56,172 nt of DNA, taken from NCBI GenBank assembly GCA_900317125.1, contig ONFR01000016.1:1-56172 (forward strand), read 5' to 3'. The stretch's first letter is position 1. Each line of letters begins with the position of its first letter. The notes under the pieces were generated by a model, which was given only the letters and a program-made list of their open reading frames with translations, searched no databases and had not been told where the DNA came from. Source of the DNA: an uncultured Bacteroidales bacterium. Its GTDB lineage: Bacteria; Bacteroidota; Bacteroidia; Bacteroidales; P3. Shown here piece by piece: positions 31,875 to 41,235 of the stretch. A program made the position numbers and the translations under genes.

Positions 31875-32423
31875 ATGTTAATTAAGGCAAGAAGCAGGTT
31901 CGCCATCCTGCTTCTTGCCTCTTTTCTTTCGGCCTGCGGCAACGACATCGAGAAGACCCGCATCTTCGAGCCCCACACCCTGCCAGAGAGCACCATCCAC
32001 AACGCCCACATCCGCCGAAGCGAGAAGGGCAGCCTGCAACTGCTGATGGAGGCCCCTCTGGTGTGCCAATACAGCAAACCCGAGCCCAAGACCGAATACC
32101 CAAAGGGCATCAAGATGCGTTTCTTCAATGGCTACAACAAACCCACCGGCACCCTCACGGCACGTTATGCTGTGTCGTACGACAAGCGGCAGGAGACCAT
32201 CTTACGCGACAGCGTTGTCATCGTCGACCTCCAAAACGGCGACACGGTCTACCTGCAGGATCTCATCTGGAACCAGCTACAGCACAGGGTATACAGCGAC
32301 AAACCCCTCCGCTCGAAGAACGGAGCCCGCATCACCTTAGGCGACCGCTTCGACAGTGACGACGAGTTCCGCGAACCCCATATTATTCATCAAAGAGGCA
32401 CACTGGAATGGAAGGAGGAATGA
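31875..32423 (+). CDS. lptC: LPS export lipoprotein LptC, 182 aa
   Basis: LptC links the inner-membrane LPS extractor to periplasmic LptA. A lipoprotein signal (FAILLLASFLSAC) places lipidation at Cys in LSACG. The mature part has typical LptC strands: PHTLPESTIHNAHIRRSEKGSLQLLMEAP, then KGIKMRFFNGYNKPTGTLTARYAVSYDK and DTVYLQDLIWNQ, with the usual use of GD-V-YL. The ATG at 31875 is preferred; one at 31857 adds six residues. A perfect 14-bp hairpin overlaps codons 4-16. It overlaps the next gene by 4 bp. Confidence 0.82.
   Translation: MLIKARSRFAILLLASFLSACGNDIEKTRIFEPHTLPESTIHNAHIRRSEKGSLQLLMEAPLVCQYSKPEPKTEYPKGIKMRFFNGYNKPTGTLTARYAVSYDKRQETILRDSVVIVDLQNGDTVYLQDLIWNQLQHRVYSDKPLRSKNGARITLGDRFDSDDEFREPHIIHQRGTLEWKEE
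31885..31930 (+). terminator. Terminator-like hairpin inside the lptC signal-peptide codons
   Basis: AGGCAAGAAGCAGG (31885-31898) pairs perfectly with CCTGCTTCTTGCCT (31907-31920) around an 8-base loop. A T-rich stretch (CTTTTCTTTC) follows. It would normally be read as the terminator of the TPR gene. Confidence 0.65.
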
Positions 32424-33046
32424 CCCGTCGTCGCGGCTATGTATGGCTCACCATCCTCTTTCTGGTGGCCACAGGTGTCTTGCTGGCCTCTCAGCCCAAA
32501 GGCACCAGCCCTAGCCTCCCTCCTCTACCCGACAGCCTCGTCCCGACCACCGACAGCCTTTCTCCCTCGTCCCAACCCAACCCATTGGCACCAACCGCCT
32601 CGGTTTGGCATGCCATCCCCCAAAAGAAACCCCTCGTTTTTGAGCTGAACAGTGCCGACAGCCTCGACCTTGTCCAGCTCTACAATATCGGCCCGACCAT
32701 CGCCCGCCGTATCTTGAAATACCGTTCCCTGCTGGGAGGTTATTACTGCAAGGAACAGCTGCACGAAGTCTATGGCATCGACTCAGCACGCTATGCCGAC
32801 ATCGCGCCACACCTCACCGTCAACAGCGCGCTGGTGACACGTCTAGACCTCAACACTGCCACCATCGACCAACTGAAACGCCATCCCTATCTCGACTACT
32901 ACCAAGCCAAAGCCATCGTTCGTATGCGCGAAGAGAAAGGGGCGTTCAACCAAGTGTCCGACATCTTGAATATCCCTATCATCGACACCGAAACCTTTAA
33001 ACATATAGAACCTTATCTGACATGCAATTCACAGCCAAACAAATAG
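32420..33046 (+). CDS. ComEA-like helix-hairpin-helix protein, 208 aa
   Basis: One N-terminal membrane segment (YVWLTILFLVATGVLLA) is followed by a Pro/Ser-rich linker. Then come two helix-hairpin-helix modules: FELNSADSLDLVQLYNIGPTIARRILKYR near residue 80 and LDLNTATIDQLKRHPYLDYYQAKAIVRMREEKG near residue 150. HhH motifs bind DNA non-specifically, and ComEA-type proteins hold DNA for uptake in competence; comEC is also in this window. The ATGA overlap with lptC (start 32420) and a 25-bp overlap with lpxD show tight packing, so the gene may simply be carried in an envelope operon. Confidence 0.82.
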   Translation: MTRRRGYVWLTILFLVATGVLLASQPKGTSPSLPPLPDSLVPTTDSLSPSSQPNPLAPTASVWHAIPQKKPLVFELNSADSLDLVQLYNIGPTIARRILKYRSLLGGYYCKEQLHEVYGIDSARYADIAPHLTVNSALVTRLDLNTATIDQLKRHPYLDYYQAKAIVRMREEKGAFNQVSDILNIPIIDTETFKHIEPYLTCNSQPNK

Positions 33047-34047
33047 CCCAAAAGTTAAAGGGCACCGTCGAAGGCGACGAGAACGCTCTCATCTGGAAAC
33101 CCTGCCGCATTGAGGAGGTAGACGAAGGGGGCATCACCTTTCTTGCCAACCCCAAGTACACCCATTACATCTATGAGCGGAAGGCGGCGGCCATCCTCAT
33201 CAGCCGCGACTTTGTTCTCGAACACCCTGTCGACGCCACCCTGATACGCGTGGACAACCCCTATCTCTGTGTGGCAAAAGTGCTGCACATGTTCAACTCC
33301 GCCAGTGGCCCCAAGCGGGGACGCTCACTGCGCAGCAGCATCCACCTCTCCGCACGGCTAGGAAAGAAATGCTACGTGGGCGACTTTGCCTTTATCGGCC
33401 GCCATGCACAGATAGGCAACAACGTTCAGATATACCCCCAAGTGTATGTGGGCGACTACTGCAAGATAGGCGACAACACCATCCTCTATCCCGGAGTGAA
33501 AATCTACCGCGAATGCCAGGTGGGCAACAACTGCATCCTCCACGCCGGCGTGGTGGTGGGTGCCGACGGCTTCGGCTTTGCCCCCACGGACGACGGCTCC
33601 TACAGCAAGATTGACCAGATTGGTAACGTGGTGATTGAGGACGATGTCGAGATTGGCGCCAACACCTGCGTCGACCGTGCCACCATGGGCTCCACCATCA
33701 TCCACCGCGGGGCAAAAATCGACAACCTCTGCCAGATAGCCCACAACGTCTCCTTCGGCAGCAACACCGTCATGGCCTCACAGTCGGGCTGCGCAGGCAG
33801 CGGCAAGGTGGGCGACAACTGCATAATCGCCGGGCAGGTGGGCATTGTCGGCCACATCAAAGTGGGCGACCGTGTCACCATTGCTGCCCAGTCGGGGGTC
33901 ACCCGTAACATTGGCGACGATGCCGTTGTGCTCGGCTCCCCCGCCATGCCGGCCGACAGGCAGAAGAAGATCTTCGTGATGCAGCGCAAACTGGAGGAGA
34001 TGTACAACGACATCCAGGAGCTGAAGAAAACGATTAACGAGAGGTAA
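33022..34047 (+). CDS. lpxD: UDP-3-O-acylglucosamine N-acyltransferase (LpxD), 341 aa
   Basis: It adds the N-linked acyl chain in lipid A synthesis. The N-terminal uridine-binding domain (MQFTAKQIAQKLKGTVEGDE, ITFLANPKYTHYIYE) is followed by a long left-handed beta-helix of hexapeptide repeats from about residue 105. The catalytic region GVVVGADGFGFAP and the His in LCQIAHNVSFG are present. The C-terminal helix is MQRKLEEMYNDIQELKK. The 25-bp overlap with the upstream gene in another frame is unusually long but both ends are well supported. Confidence 0.96.
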   Translation: MQFTAKQIAQKLKGTVEGDENALIWKPCRIEEVDEGGITFLANPKYTHYIYERKAAAILISRDFVLEHPVDATLIRVDNPYLCVAKVLHMFNSASGPKRGRSLRSSIHLSARLGKKCYVGDFAFIGRHAQIGNNVQIYPQVYVGDYCKIGDNTILYPGVKIYRECQVGNNCILHAGVVVGADGFGFAPTDDGSYSKIDQIGNVVIEDDVEIGANTCVDRATMGSTIIHRGAKIDNLCQIAHNVSFGSNTVMASQSGCAGSGKVGDNCIIAGQVGIVGHIKVGDRVTIAAQSGVTRNIGDDAVVLGSPAMPADRQKKIFVMQRKLEEMYNDIQELKKTINER

Positions 34048-34095
34048 AAGGCGGTAAGCTCGTCCATTTCAAAACCCTAATGTCCCACTGAAGAG

Positions 34096-35523
34096 ATGAA
34101 GGCTTGGCGGATACTGTTGTTTATGGCTGTCGTTATTGCCATGTTGGCGGGAGTGTGCTATCTCTTTCCGCAAGGCCGCTGGCATATCGGCACGGTGAAT
34201 CTCCGTTTCCCCACGCTCGCCAAGATACTCAATCCGCAGCACGAACTCGATGTGGAGGCCTACCTCCGCCAACAGGACTCGCTTGCGGCCATGCTCGACT
34301 CGCTGCAGGACTCCATGGCCTGCTACCAACGGCAGCTCGACAGCAGCGACATCCGCTTCTGGTTCCCCGACGGCGACGACCGTTTCTTCGACACTCTCTT
34401 CGCCCAGCTGGAGAGGACAGGCAGGACGGGCCGCACGATCCGCATCGTCCATTATGGCGACTCGCAGATTGAGATGGACCGCATGTCGGACCGTCTGCGG
34501 TCGCGGCTGCAGTCCCTCTTCGGTGGCGGCGGTCCCGGTCTCGTGCCCTTTGCCACCCTCATCCCTTCCTACTCCGTCAGCACCTATGGCAGCGGCGCGT
34601 TGGTGCGCCAGTCGCCCTTCGGCGACAGCATCGTGGTGCGCGCGGGCGGCAATTACGGCCCCATGGTGCAGGACTTCCATGTGGCAGGCTCGGCCACCAG
34701 CAGCATCAAGGCCACCACCCACAAGAACCGCGACAGCAGGCTCGCCCGTTTCGGCCGGGTGGGTCTGCTCTTCTGCAACCGTCCGGGCCCCCTGCATGCC
34801 ACGCTGAAGGCCGGTGGCTACACTGCCGAGCAGGAGGACACCACCGCCGGCGTCCACCTCTTCAACTGGCGGCTGGACTCCGCCGCCACCGAGCTGCGCA
34901 TCGCGGTGCAAGGGGCTGCCGACCTCTACGGCGTGATGGTGGACAACGGTCCCGGTGTGGCGGTGGACAATATCCCCATGCGCGGATGCTCCGGCCACCA
35001 GTTCTCGCAGATCAACCGCGACCAGCTGACGCAGGCCTATGCCTTGATGGACGTGGGGCTCATCATCCTCCAGTTCGGCGGCAACTCCGTCCCCTATCTC
35101 AGCAACGACCGCTCGATACAGGCTTACGCCAACGAGATGGGCAGACAGATAGACCGTCTGCACCAATGCTGCCCGGGGGCCTTGATACTCTTCATCGGTC
35201 CGTCGGACATGAGCAGACGTACCGAAGAGGGCGACCTGTACTCCTATTCCTGGATACCCCGCGTGGTGGAGGCGCTGCGCCAGGCGGTCTGCGCCCATGG
35301 GGCGGCCTACTGGAGCATCTACGACGCCATGGGCGGCGCCAACTCGATGTCGGCGTGGGTGAACCAGGGGTTGGGGAGCGGCGACTATATTCATTTCTCC
35401 CAACGGGGCGCCGACGTGATGGGCGACCGCTTGGCTACAGCTTTCGAAAATATGTACACACTCTATAAAATGAGACGGAACACCACCGTCGGCACAGAAA
35501 GGGAGGTGGCCGATGCTGAATAA
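34096..35523 (+). CDS. Membrane-anchored SGNH hydrolase, 475 aa
   Basis: An N-terminal membrane segment (MKAWRILLFMAVVIAMLAG) is followed by a spacer and an SGNH domain. Block I is IVHYGDSQIEMDRMSDRLR (Ser near residue 125). Block III is LIILQFGGNSVPYL, with GGNS where GxND is usual. The C-terminal block is GDYIHFSQRGADVMGDRLA, with the Asp-x-x-His. The enzyme should act in the periplasm as an O-acetyl transferase or esterase on a glycan. It is followed, with an 11-bp overlap, by a second SGNH gene and then an MBOAT gene, an arrangement analogous to AlgI/AlgJ or PatA/PatB systems. Confidence 0.8.
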   Translation: MKAWRILLFMAVVIAMLAGVCYLFPQGRWHIGTVNLRFPTLAKILNPQHELDVEAYLRQQDSLAAMLDSLQDSMACYQRQLDSSDIRFWFPDGDDRFFDTLFAQLERTGRTGRTIRIVHYGDSQIEMDRMSDRLRSRLQSLFGGGGPGLVPFATLIPSYSVSTYGSGALVRQSPFGDSIVVRAGGNYGPMVQDFHVAGSATSSIKATTHKNRDSRLARFGRVGLLFCNRPGPLHATLKAGGYTAEQEDTTAGVHLFNWRLDSAATELRIAVQGAADLYGVMVDNGPGVAVDNIPMRGCSGHQFSQINRDQLTQAYALMDVGLIILQFGGNSVPYLSNDRSIQAYANEMGRQIDRLHQCCPGALILFIGPSDMSRRTEEGDLYSYSWIPRVVEALRQAVCAHGAAYWSIYDAMGGANSMSAWVNQGLGSGDYIHFSQRGADVMGDRLATAFENMYTLYKMRRNTTVGTEREVADAE

Positions 35524-36781
35524 CACCGCTCGCGGCTCCCTCCGCCATTCGCTCGTCCTCGCGGCCCTCTGGCTTTGGGCCACGGGATGCCAGGGGCAGA
35601 ACGCCTATCCCTTTATCCACAAAGAGGCCAATGTGCTGCACTATGACAGCAGCGCGTCCACCCTGCGCTATTTCTTCAACAAATGGAACCGCGTGGCCGC
35701 CACCGGTCAGGGCACCGTGAACATCATCCACATCGGCGGCTCGCACGTGCAGGCCGGCGTCTTCCCCAACCAGGTGCGCTCACACATCATGCAGCAATAC
35801 CCCAACCTGGTAGGGGGTCGCGGCATGATATTCCCCTATTCGGCGGCAGCCAAGTGCAACAACCCCGACGACTATAGGGTACACTGCAAGGAGAAGGTCA
35901 TCCTGACCCGCAACGTGTACAAGGAGCCCGAATACCCCATGGGGCTCTGCGGCATCTCCATCACTGCCATGGACACCGCCACCCGCATCCAGCTGCTTGC
36001 CGCCGACAAGGCCATCGACTACGGTGTGCGCCACATCGTGGTGCTGGGTTCCTCGCCCCAGAGCGTCATCCCCTTGCTGAGCTATGAGGGTCGCGACATC
36101 GCTCCCTCCTATATCGACTCCTCGACCCACCGCTTTGTCTTCAACCTGCGGCAACCCACCGACTCGTTCGACATCATCCTGCCCTGCACCCCGGGGCAGA
36201 CCTTCACCCTCACGGGGGTCTGCCTCGGCAACCGCCAGCCGGGGTTCTCATACCATTCCATCGGTGTGAACGGCGCCGCCGTGCCCGACTACCTGAAATG
36301 CCCCCTTGCCGACGATCTGCGGCTGCTGCGCCCTGACCTCGTCATCTTCGGCATCGGCATCAACGATGCCCACGAAAAGGATTTCGACACCGTTGCTTTC
36401 AAAAACAACTACCTGGCCCTGTGCGACTCCATCCGCAAGGTCAATCCCAAGTGCGCCTTCATCTTTGTGACCAACAACGACAGCTACCGCAAAGTCCGCC
36501 GCCGCTATACGGTCAACACCAACGGTCCCCTCGCCCGCGAGGTGTTCTACCGGCTGGCGGCGTTGACCGGCGGTGCCGTCTGGGACCAGTTCGAGATTAT
36601 GGGCGGACTCAAATCCATGGAGAAATGGCAGAAAGCCGGTCTTGCACAGAAGGACAAAGTCCACTTCACCCGTGCCGGCTACCGGCTGGTGGGCGACATG
36701 CTCTACGAGGCGCTCTACAACGAGATCGCCCGCCATCCGCAGCTTCCCCCTTCGTCCGCCACTAAATCGTCCAAACGCTAA
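35513..36781 (+). CDS. Second SGNH hydrolase-like protein, probable lipoprotein, 422 aa
   Basis: A lipoprotein-type signal (LVLAALWLWATGC) suggests envelope anchoring. Block I appears as NIIHIGGSHVQAGVFPNQ, where Gly replaces the usual Asp of GDS but Ser is kept. Block III is LVIFGIGINDAH, with Asn-Asp. The last block is KDKVHFTRAGYRLVGDML, with catalytic Asp and His. It overlaps the first SGNH gene by 11 bp and precedes the MBOAT gene by 15 bp. The pair probably divides acceptor or ester chemistry on the same polymer. Confidence 0.8.
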   Translation: MLNNTARGSLRHSLVLAALWLWATGCQGQNAYPFIHKEANVLHYDSSASTLRYFFNKWNRVAATGQGTVNIIHIGGSHVQAGVFPNQVRSHIMQQYPNLVGGRGMIFPYSAAAKCNNPDDYRVHCKEKVILTRNVYKEPEYPMGLCGISITAMDTATRIQLLAADKAIDYGVRHIVVLGSSPQSVIPLLSYEGRDIAPSYIDSSTHRFVFNLRQPTDSFDIILPCTPGQTFTLTGVCLGNRQPGFSYHSIGVNGAAVPDYLKCPLADDLRLLRPDLVIFGIGINDAHEKDFDTVAFKNNYLALCDSIRKVNPKCAFIFVTNNDSYRKVRRRYTVNTNGPLAREVFYRLAALTGGAVWDQFEIMGGLKSMEKWQKAGLAQKDKVHFTRAGYRLVGDMLYEALYNEIARHPQLPPSSATKSSKR

Positions 36782-36796
36782 CCCTTCCGCCAATCC

Positions 36797-38671
36797 GTGA
36801 ACGACCTCCTCACATACCTCACCCACCTCTTCGCCTTCGACTCGGAGCATCCGCTGCTCTTCACCCAATTCCATTTCTGGGCCTTCTTCTTCATCGTCTA
36901 CACCCTCTTCTGCCTCATCGTCTCGCTGGGGCGCAAAGGCCGCCACATGGGCAAAGGCCGTCGGCTCTGGCGCAACGGCTATCTCTTCCTTGTGAGCCTT
37001 TTTTTCTACTACAAGACTTCCGGCCTCTATGTCGGTCTGCTCATCTTCGCCACCATCGTGGGCTATTTCCTCGGCATGCGCTTTGCCCACCTGGCCAACC
37101 GCGAAGCCACCACCGGCACCAGTACCGCCAAGCGTCGCCGTGCCCTGATGATTGCGGGCGTGGTGGTCAACCTGGGCGTGCTGTGCTATTTCAAATACGC
37201 CTACTTCTTCACCGACATCTTCAACACCATCGCCTCCACCCACTACTCCATAGCCAACGCCATCATCCTGCCTGTCGGCATCAGCTTCTTCACCTTCCAG
37301 AACATCAGCTATATTGTCGATGTCTACAAAGGCAAAGTGCGCCATGCCGACAATATCCTCGACTTCGGTTTCTACACCACTTTCTTCCCCCAGCTTGTCG
37401 CCGGTCCCATTGTCCGTGCCGACCAGTTCATCCCCCAGCTCTACAAACCCTTCTTCCTTGGCCGACGCCAGTTCGGCATCGCCATCTTCTGGATTCTCAA
37501 CGGCCTCTGCAAAAAGCTTATCCTCAGCGACTGGCTGGCCGTCTCGTTTGTCGACCGTGTGTTTGAGAACCCCCTGCTGTACACCTCGTTCGAAAACTTC
37601 TCCGCCCTGCTGCTCTACTCCTTGCAGGTCTATGCCGACTTCTCCGGCTATACCGACATAGCCATCGGCGTGGCCATGCTCATGGGCTTCTACCTGCCCC
37701 TCAACTTCAACTCGCCCTACAAGGCCACCAACGCCGCCGGGTTCTGGAAACGCTGGCATATCTCCCTCAGCAACTGGCTGAAGGACTACCTCTACATCCC
37801 CCTGGGCGGCAACCGCAACGCCACTCCCGCCACCTACATCATCCCGGCGGTGATGCTCGTTGTGGTGCTCCTCATGGCCAAGAGCCTCTGGCTCACCCTT
37901 GTCGCTGCCTTTGCCGTGTCGCTGCTGGTGCTGCTCTATGCCGCCTCGCCCGAACGCAAACGCGAGTTCGACACCAACCTGAACAATTTCGACACCATGC
38001 TCCTTGGCGGCATGTGGCACGGTGCCTCCTTCAACTTCATCACCTGGGGTGCCCTCAACGGCATCGGCATCTTGGTATACAAGTGGTGGAAAACCAAAAC
38101 CCCCGCTGCCCGTATCTTCACCGTCATCCTCGTCTACCTTGCCGTGAAATGCCTCTACCATTGGTTCCCCATTCCGGTACTCAGCATGTTCCACTTCGCC
38201 TTCCTGGTAGTGGCTGTGGCCATCATCCTGCTCAATGTGGTGCCCCTGTTGTGGGGTGGCAAATACCGTCCCTCACGGTTCAAAGGCGGACTGGTCACCG
38301 TGTGGAACACCCTGCTCACCTTCTTTTTCATCAGCTTCACACGACTCTTCTTCCGTAGCGGCTCGAACCTCGACCCCGCCGAGGCCAACGAGACCGCCTG
38401 GCGTACCGCCACCCAGATGGTGGAGCGTATCGGTGGGCAATGGAACTGGAGCCAAGTCCCTGCCATCCTCGACAACTACGCACCTGTCTTCATCGTCTTC
38501 CTTATCGGCATGATCATCCACTGGCTGCCCGACCGCTTCAAACGGCGCTACCGTCTCTGGTTCGCCTCCATGCCCGTATGGCTGATGGCCGTGGTGGCTG
38601 TGGCGACAGTGTTTGTGGCCTACCAGTTCATCACCGCCGACCTCCAGCCTTTCATCTATTTCCAATTTTAA
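36797..38671 (+). CDS. MBOAT-family O-acyltransferase (AlgI/DltB-like), 624 aa, GTG start
   Basis: A polytopic membrane enzyme that moves acyl groups, usually acetyl, across the membrane for transfer to exported glycans. The MBOAT core is clear: FWKRWHISLSNWLKDYLYIPLGGNR near residue 315 and the catalytic His in LLGGMWHGASFNFITWGALNG near residue 405. The QLVAGPIVRADQFIPQL block is typical of AlgI-like members. About 150 extra C-terminal residues contain additional helices. The start is GTG at 36797, the first codon giving a full N-terminal helix. It is coupled to two SGNH genes upstream and an LtaS-like gene 12 bp downstream. Confidence 0.93.
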   Translation: MNDLLTYLTHLFAFDSEHPLLFTQFHFWAFFFIVYTLFCLIVSLGRKGRHMGKGRRLWRNGYLFLVSLFFYYKTSGLYVGLLIFATIVGYFLGMRFAHLANREATTGTSTAKRRRALMIAGVVVNLGVLCYFKYAYFFTDIFNTIASTHYSIANAIILPVGISFFTFQNISYIVDVYKGKVRHADNILDFGFYTTFFPQLVAGPIVRADQFIPQLYKPFFLGRRQFGIAIFWILNGLCKKLILSDWLAVSFVDRVFENPLLYTSFENFSALLLYSLQVYADFSGYTDIAIGVAMLMGFYLPLNFNSPYKATNAAGFWKRWHISLSNWLKDYLYIPLGGNRNATPATYIIPAVMLVVVLLMAKSLWLTLVAAFAVSLLVLLYAASPERKREFDTNLNNFDTMLLGGMWHGASFNFITWGALNGIGILVYKWWKTKTPAARIFTVILVYLAVKCLYHWFPIPVLSMFHFAFLVVAVAIILLNVVPLLWGGKYRPSRFKGGLVTVWNTLLTFFFISFTRLFFRSGSNLDPAEANETAWRTATQMVERIGGQWNWSQVPAILDNYAPVFIVFLIGMIIHWLPDRFKRRYRLWFASMPVWLMAVVAVATVFVAYQFITADLQPFIYFQF

Positions 38672-38683
38672 ACGCACCTGTCC

Positions 38684-40633
38684 ATGAACGCCTCCCGCCA
38701 CCCCGTCTCGCTGCTGCGCCTGCTCAACAACCTGTTGCTGGTGTATCTGCTCTACATGCTCTGCCGTGTGGTGTACATCTGCGAGTTCTGGGACCTTTAC
38801 TCTGAGGGATGGCAAAGCCTCAGCATAGGCAGTCTGCTGGTGGGCGGCCTGCGGTTCGACACCTCCGCCATCCTCTATACCAACACCCTCTACATCCTGC
38901 TGGTGCTCCTCCCCCTGCCGCGCAAACTGACGGCTGGCCACGTCTGGCGTACCGTCCTCAAAGTGCTTTTTGTGGTGGTCAACGCCCTCATGCTTGTGCT
39001 CAACCTGGTCGACACCGTCTACTCCCGCTACAGCGGACGGCGCACCACCTGGACCTTCTTCTCCGAGTTCAGCAACGAAGGCAACCTGGCCGACATCGTG
39101 GGGGTGGAGATACTTCGCCACTGGTATCTTGTCCTCATCGGTCTGGCCTTCATCGCCGCCCTCGTGCTTCTCTACCGCCATCCCTACAACAGTCCATCGA
39201 CGCGACCCCTCCGCAGCTGGCAGTACCTGCTCATCTCCTTCGGCTGTGTGCTGCTGTATGCCCCATTGGCGGTGATAGGTATGCGCGGCGGTGCCTCCAC
39301 GGCCATCCGTCCCATCACCATCAGCAACGCCAACCAGTATGTCAACCGTCCCGACGAGGCAGCCATCGTGCTCAACACACCCTTCTCCCTGCTGCGCACC
39401 ATGGGCAAGACTACCTTCACCGACCCTGAGTACTTCCCCGACGACCGTCTCGACGCCATCTACAGTCCCCTCCATCTCCCCTGCGACGCTGGAACCGACA
39501 CCCTGACACGCTCACCAAACATCGTGGTCATCATTCTCGAGAGCTTCGGGCAGGAATACTTCGGTGCATACAACGACTACCCCGGCTACACCCCCTTCCT
39601 CGACTCGCTCATCGCCCACAGCCTCACCTTCCGCCATTCCTACGCCAACGGCCGCAAGAGCATCGACGGTATGCCCTCCATCCTCTCCGGCATACCCATG
39701 TTTGTCGAACCCTTCTTTGTCACCGGCTACTCGCTCAACAACGTCAGCGGCATTGCCGGCGAGCTGTCGCACCAAGGCTACACCACCGCCTTCTTCCACG
39801 GTGCCGAAAACGGCTCGATGGGCTTCCAGGCCTTTGCCCGCACCTCCGGGTTCCAGCACTACTATGGCCGTACCGAGTACGAAGCCGACAGCCGTTTCGG
39901 CGGAGCCGACGATTTCGACGGCACCTGGGCCATCTGGGACGAGGAGTTCATGCAATACTACGCCGCCGTCATGGAGCAACTGCCGCAACCTTTCATGACC
40001 GCACTCTTTACCGCCACGTCGCATCATCCCTTTGTCGTACCCGAACGCTACTCCGACAGTCTCCGTGCCGACGGCCACCCGCTGCATACCTGCATCCGCT
40101 ATACCGACCACGCACTGCGCCGTTTCTTCGCTGCCGCCAGCCGCATGCCATGGTACCGCAACACCCTCTTCGTCATCACCGCCGACCACACCAATATCAA
40201 CGAGGAGCGCACCTACAACACTCCCCTCGGCACCTTCAGCGTGCCCATCATCCTCTTCTCCCCCTCCGGCCAGCTGCCCACCGGCATGAGCAACGCCGTG
40301 GCCCAGCAAACCGACATCATGCCCACCCTCCTCGGCTTTACGGGCTGTCGCCGCCCTTACGTCGCCTACGGTGTCGACCTGCTCCACACCCCCGACAGCC
40401 TCACTTGGGCCATCCACTACAACAACGGCGTGTACCAATATGTGCAGGACGGCCACCTGCTGCTCTTCGACGGCCAGCAACCCGTGGGGTGGTACGACAT
40501 CCAGGCCGACCCCATGCTGCAACACAACCTGCTGCCTACCGACGACCGCCGCCTCGCCCGCTACACCGAGCGCACGCAGGCCATCATCCAGTCCTACATG
40601 CAGCGCATGGTGGGCAACCAGCTTACCCCTTGA
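38684..40633 (+). CDS. LTA-synthase-family (sulfatase/alkaline phosphatase fold) membrane enzyme, 649 aa
   Basis: Five membrane helices in the first 210 residues precede a periplasmic phosphotransferase domain. The metal and nucleophile region is PNIVVIILESFGQEYFGAYNDYPGYTPFLDSL. It is followed by YANGRKSIDGMPSIL, where Ser occupies the nucleophile place usually held by Thr. SHHPF and VITADHTNINEE supply the remaining ligands. In Gram-negative bacteria such enzymes transfer phosphoglycerol or phosphoethanolamine to periplasmic or surface glycans. The MBOAT and SGNH genes upstream suggest joint decoration of one polymer. The substrate is not known. Confidence 0.88.
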   Translation: MNASRHPVSLLRLLNNLLLVYLLYMLCRVVYICEFWDLYSEGWQSLSIGSLLVGGLRFDTSAILYTNTLYILLVLLPLPRKLTAGHVWRTVLKVLFVVVNALMLVLNLVDTVYSRYSGRRTTWTFFSEFSNEGNLADIVGVEILRHWYLVLIGLAFIAALVLLYRHPYNSPSTRPLRSWQYLLISFGCVLLYAPLAVIGMRGGASTAIRPITISNANQYVNRPDEAAIVLNTPFSLLRTMGKTTFTDPEYFPDDRLDAIYSPLHLPCDAGTDTLTRSPNIVVIILESFGQEYFGAYNDYPGYTPFLDSLIAHSLTFRHSYANGRKSIDGMPSILSGIPMFVEPFFVTGYSLNNVSGIAGELSHQGYTTAFFHGAENGSMGFQAFARTSGFQHYYGRTEYEADSRFGGADDFDGTWAIWDEEFMQYYAAVMEQLPQPFMTALFTATSHHPFVVPERYSDSLRADGHPLHTCIRYTDHALRRFFAAASRMPWYRNTLFVITADHTNINEERTYNTPLGTFSVPIILFSPSGQLPTGMSNAVAQQTDIMPTLLGFTGCRRPYVAYGVDLLHTPDSLTWAIHYNNGVYQYVQDGHLLLFDGQQPVGWYDIQADPMLQHNLLPTDDRRLARYTERTQAIIQSYMQRMVGNQLTP

Positions 40634-40672
40634 GCCGCCTCGTGTGGCACGGTATTTGATTCTACAGGGTAT

Positions 40673-41209
40673 ATGGACAAGCAAAGAATGATTTTCGAGA
40701 TAGACCGCCACACCGTCACCGAGGGCGACGTGGTGGAAGTGAAGTGGGACTGCACCGGCTCGGAACAGACCGTTTTGACCCTCGACAACGGCTTCCGCGC
40801 CACAGAGATTCCCCTCGAACCCAGCGGCACAAAACGTTTCCGCCTCAACCGCTCGAAGGGACGCACACACCTCACCATCGCCGTGACCATGGGCGGCAAG
40901 ACCTACCGCAAGAAGATTGCCGTGCGGGTGAAAAAGATGCCCACCATGAAAGCGGAGACGGTGGATCACCGTGGCCGCAAAGTGAGTGCCATCGGTGGGT
41001 GGTGGCAGCGCATAATGACAAAATGGCATGATTCCCGCAGCAAGCTACACCTGGCCATGCAGGTGCTGCCTGAACGCAAACAGATGGCCGTAAAAATCAT
41101 GGCCATCATGGGCGTGGGCTTGATCGTGAGTGCCATCTGGCCGATACTGTATGGCTTAGTGCCGATGCTGGTCGCCGGCTATCTCATCTATGTGCTGATA
41201 CGCCGCTGA
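40673..41209 (+). CDS. Hypothetical protein with two C-terminal membrane helices, 178 aa
   Basis: The first 85 residues look like a small beta-sandwich (MIFEIDRHTVTEGDVVEVKWDC, FRLNRSKGRTHLTIAVTMGGKTYRKKIAVRV). A basic linker follows. Two hydrophobic helices end the protein (MAIMGVGLIVSAIWPILYGLV and PMLVAGYLIYVLI). I do not recognise a family. It follows the LtaS-like gene by 39 bp on the same strand and may complete that operon. It is convergent with comEC. Confidence 0.65.
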   Translation: MDKQRMIFEIDRHTVTEGDVVEVKWDCTGSEQTVLTLDNGFRATEIPLEPSGTKRFRLNRSKGRTHLTIAVTMGGKTYRKKIAVRVKKMPTMKAETVDHRGRKVSAIGGWWQRIMTKWHDSRSKLHLAMQVLPERKQMAVKIMAIMGVGLIVSAIWPILYGLVPMLVAGYLIYVLIRR

Positions 41210-41235
41210 GCTATCCCTACCCACCAGCGGAAGCG

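Noticed and set aside
36248..38194. 648-codon open frame on the minus strand
   Set aside because: It lies opposite the MBOAT and SGNH genes, has no domain, is unusually acidic, and is explained by the GC-rich codon use of the real genes. The same holds for other long antisense frames, for example 34069-35583, 22977-24347 and 39512-41029.
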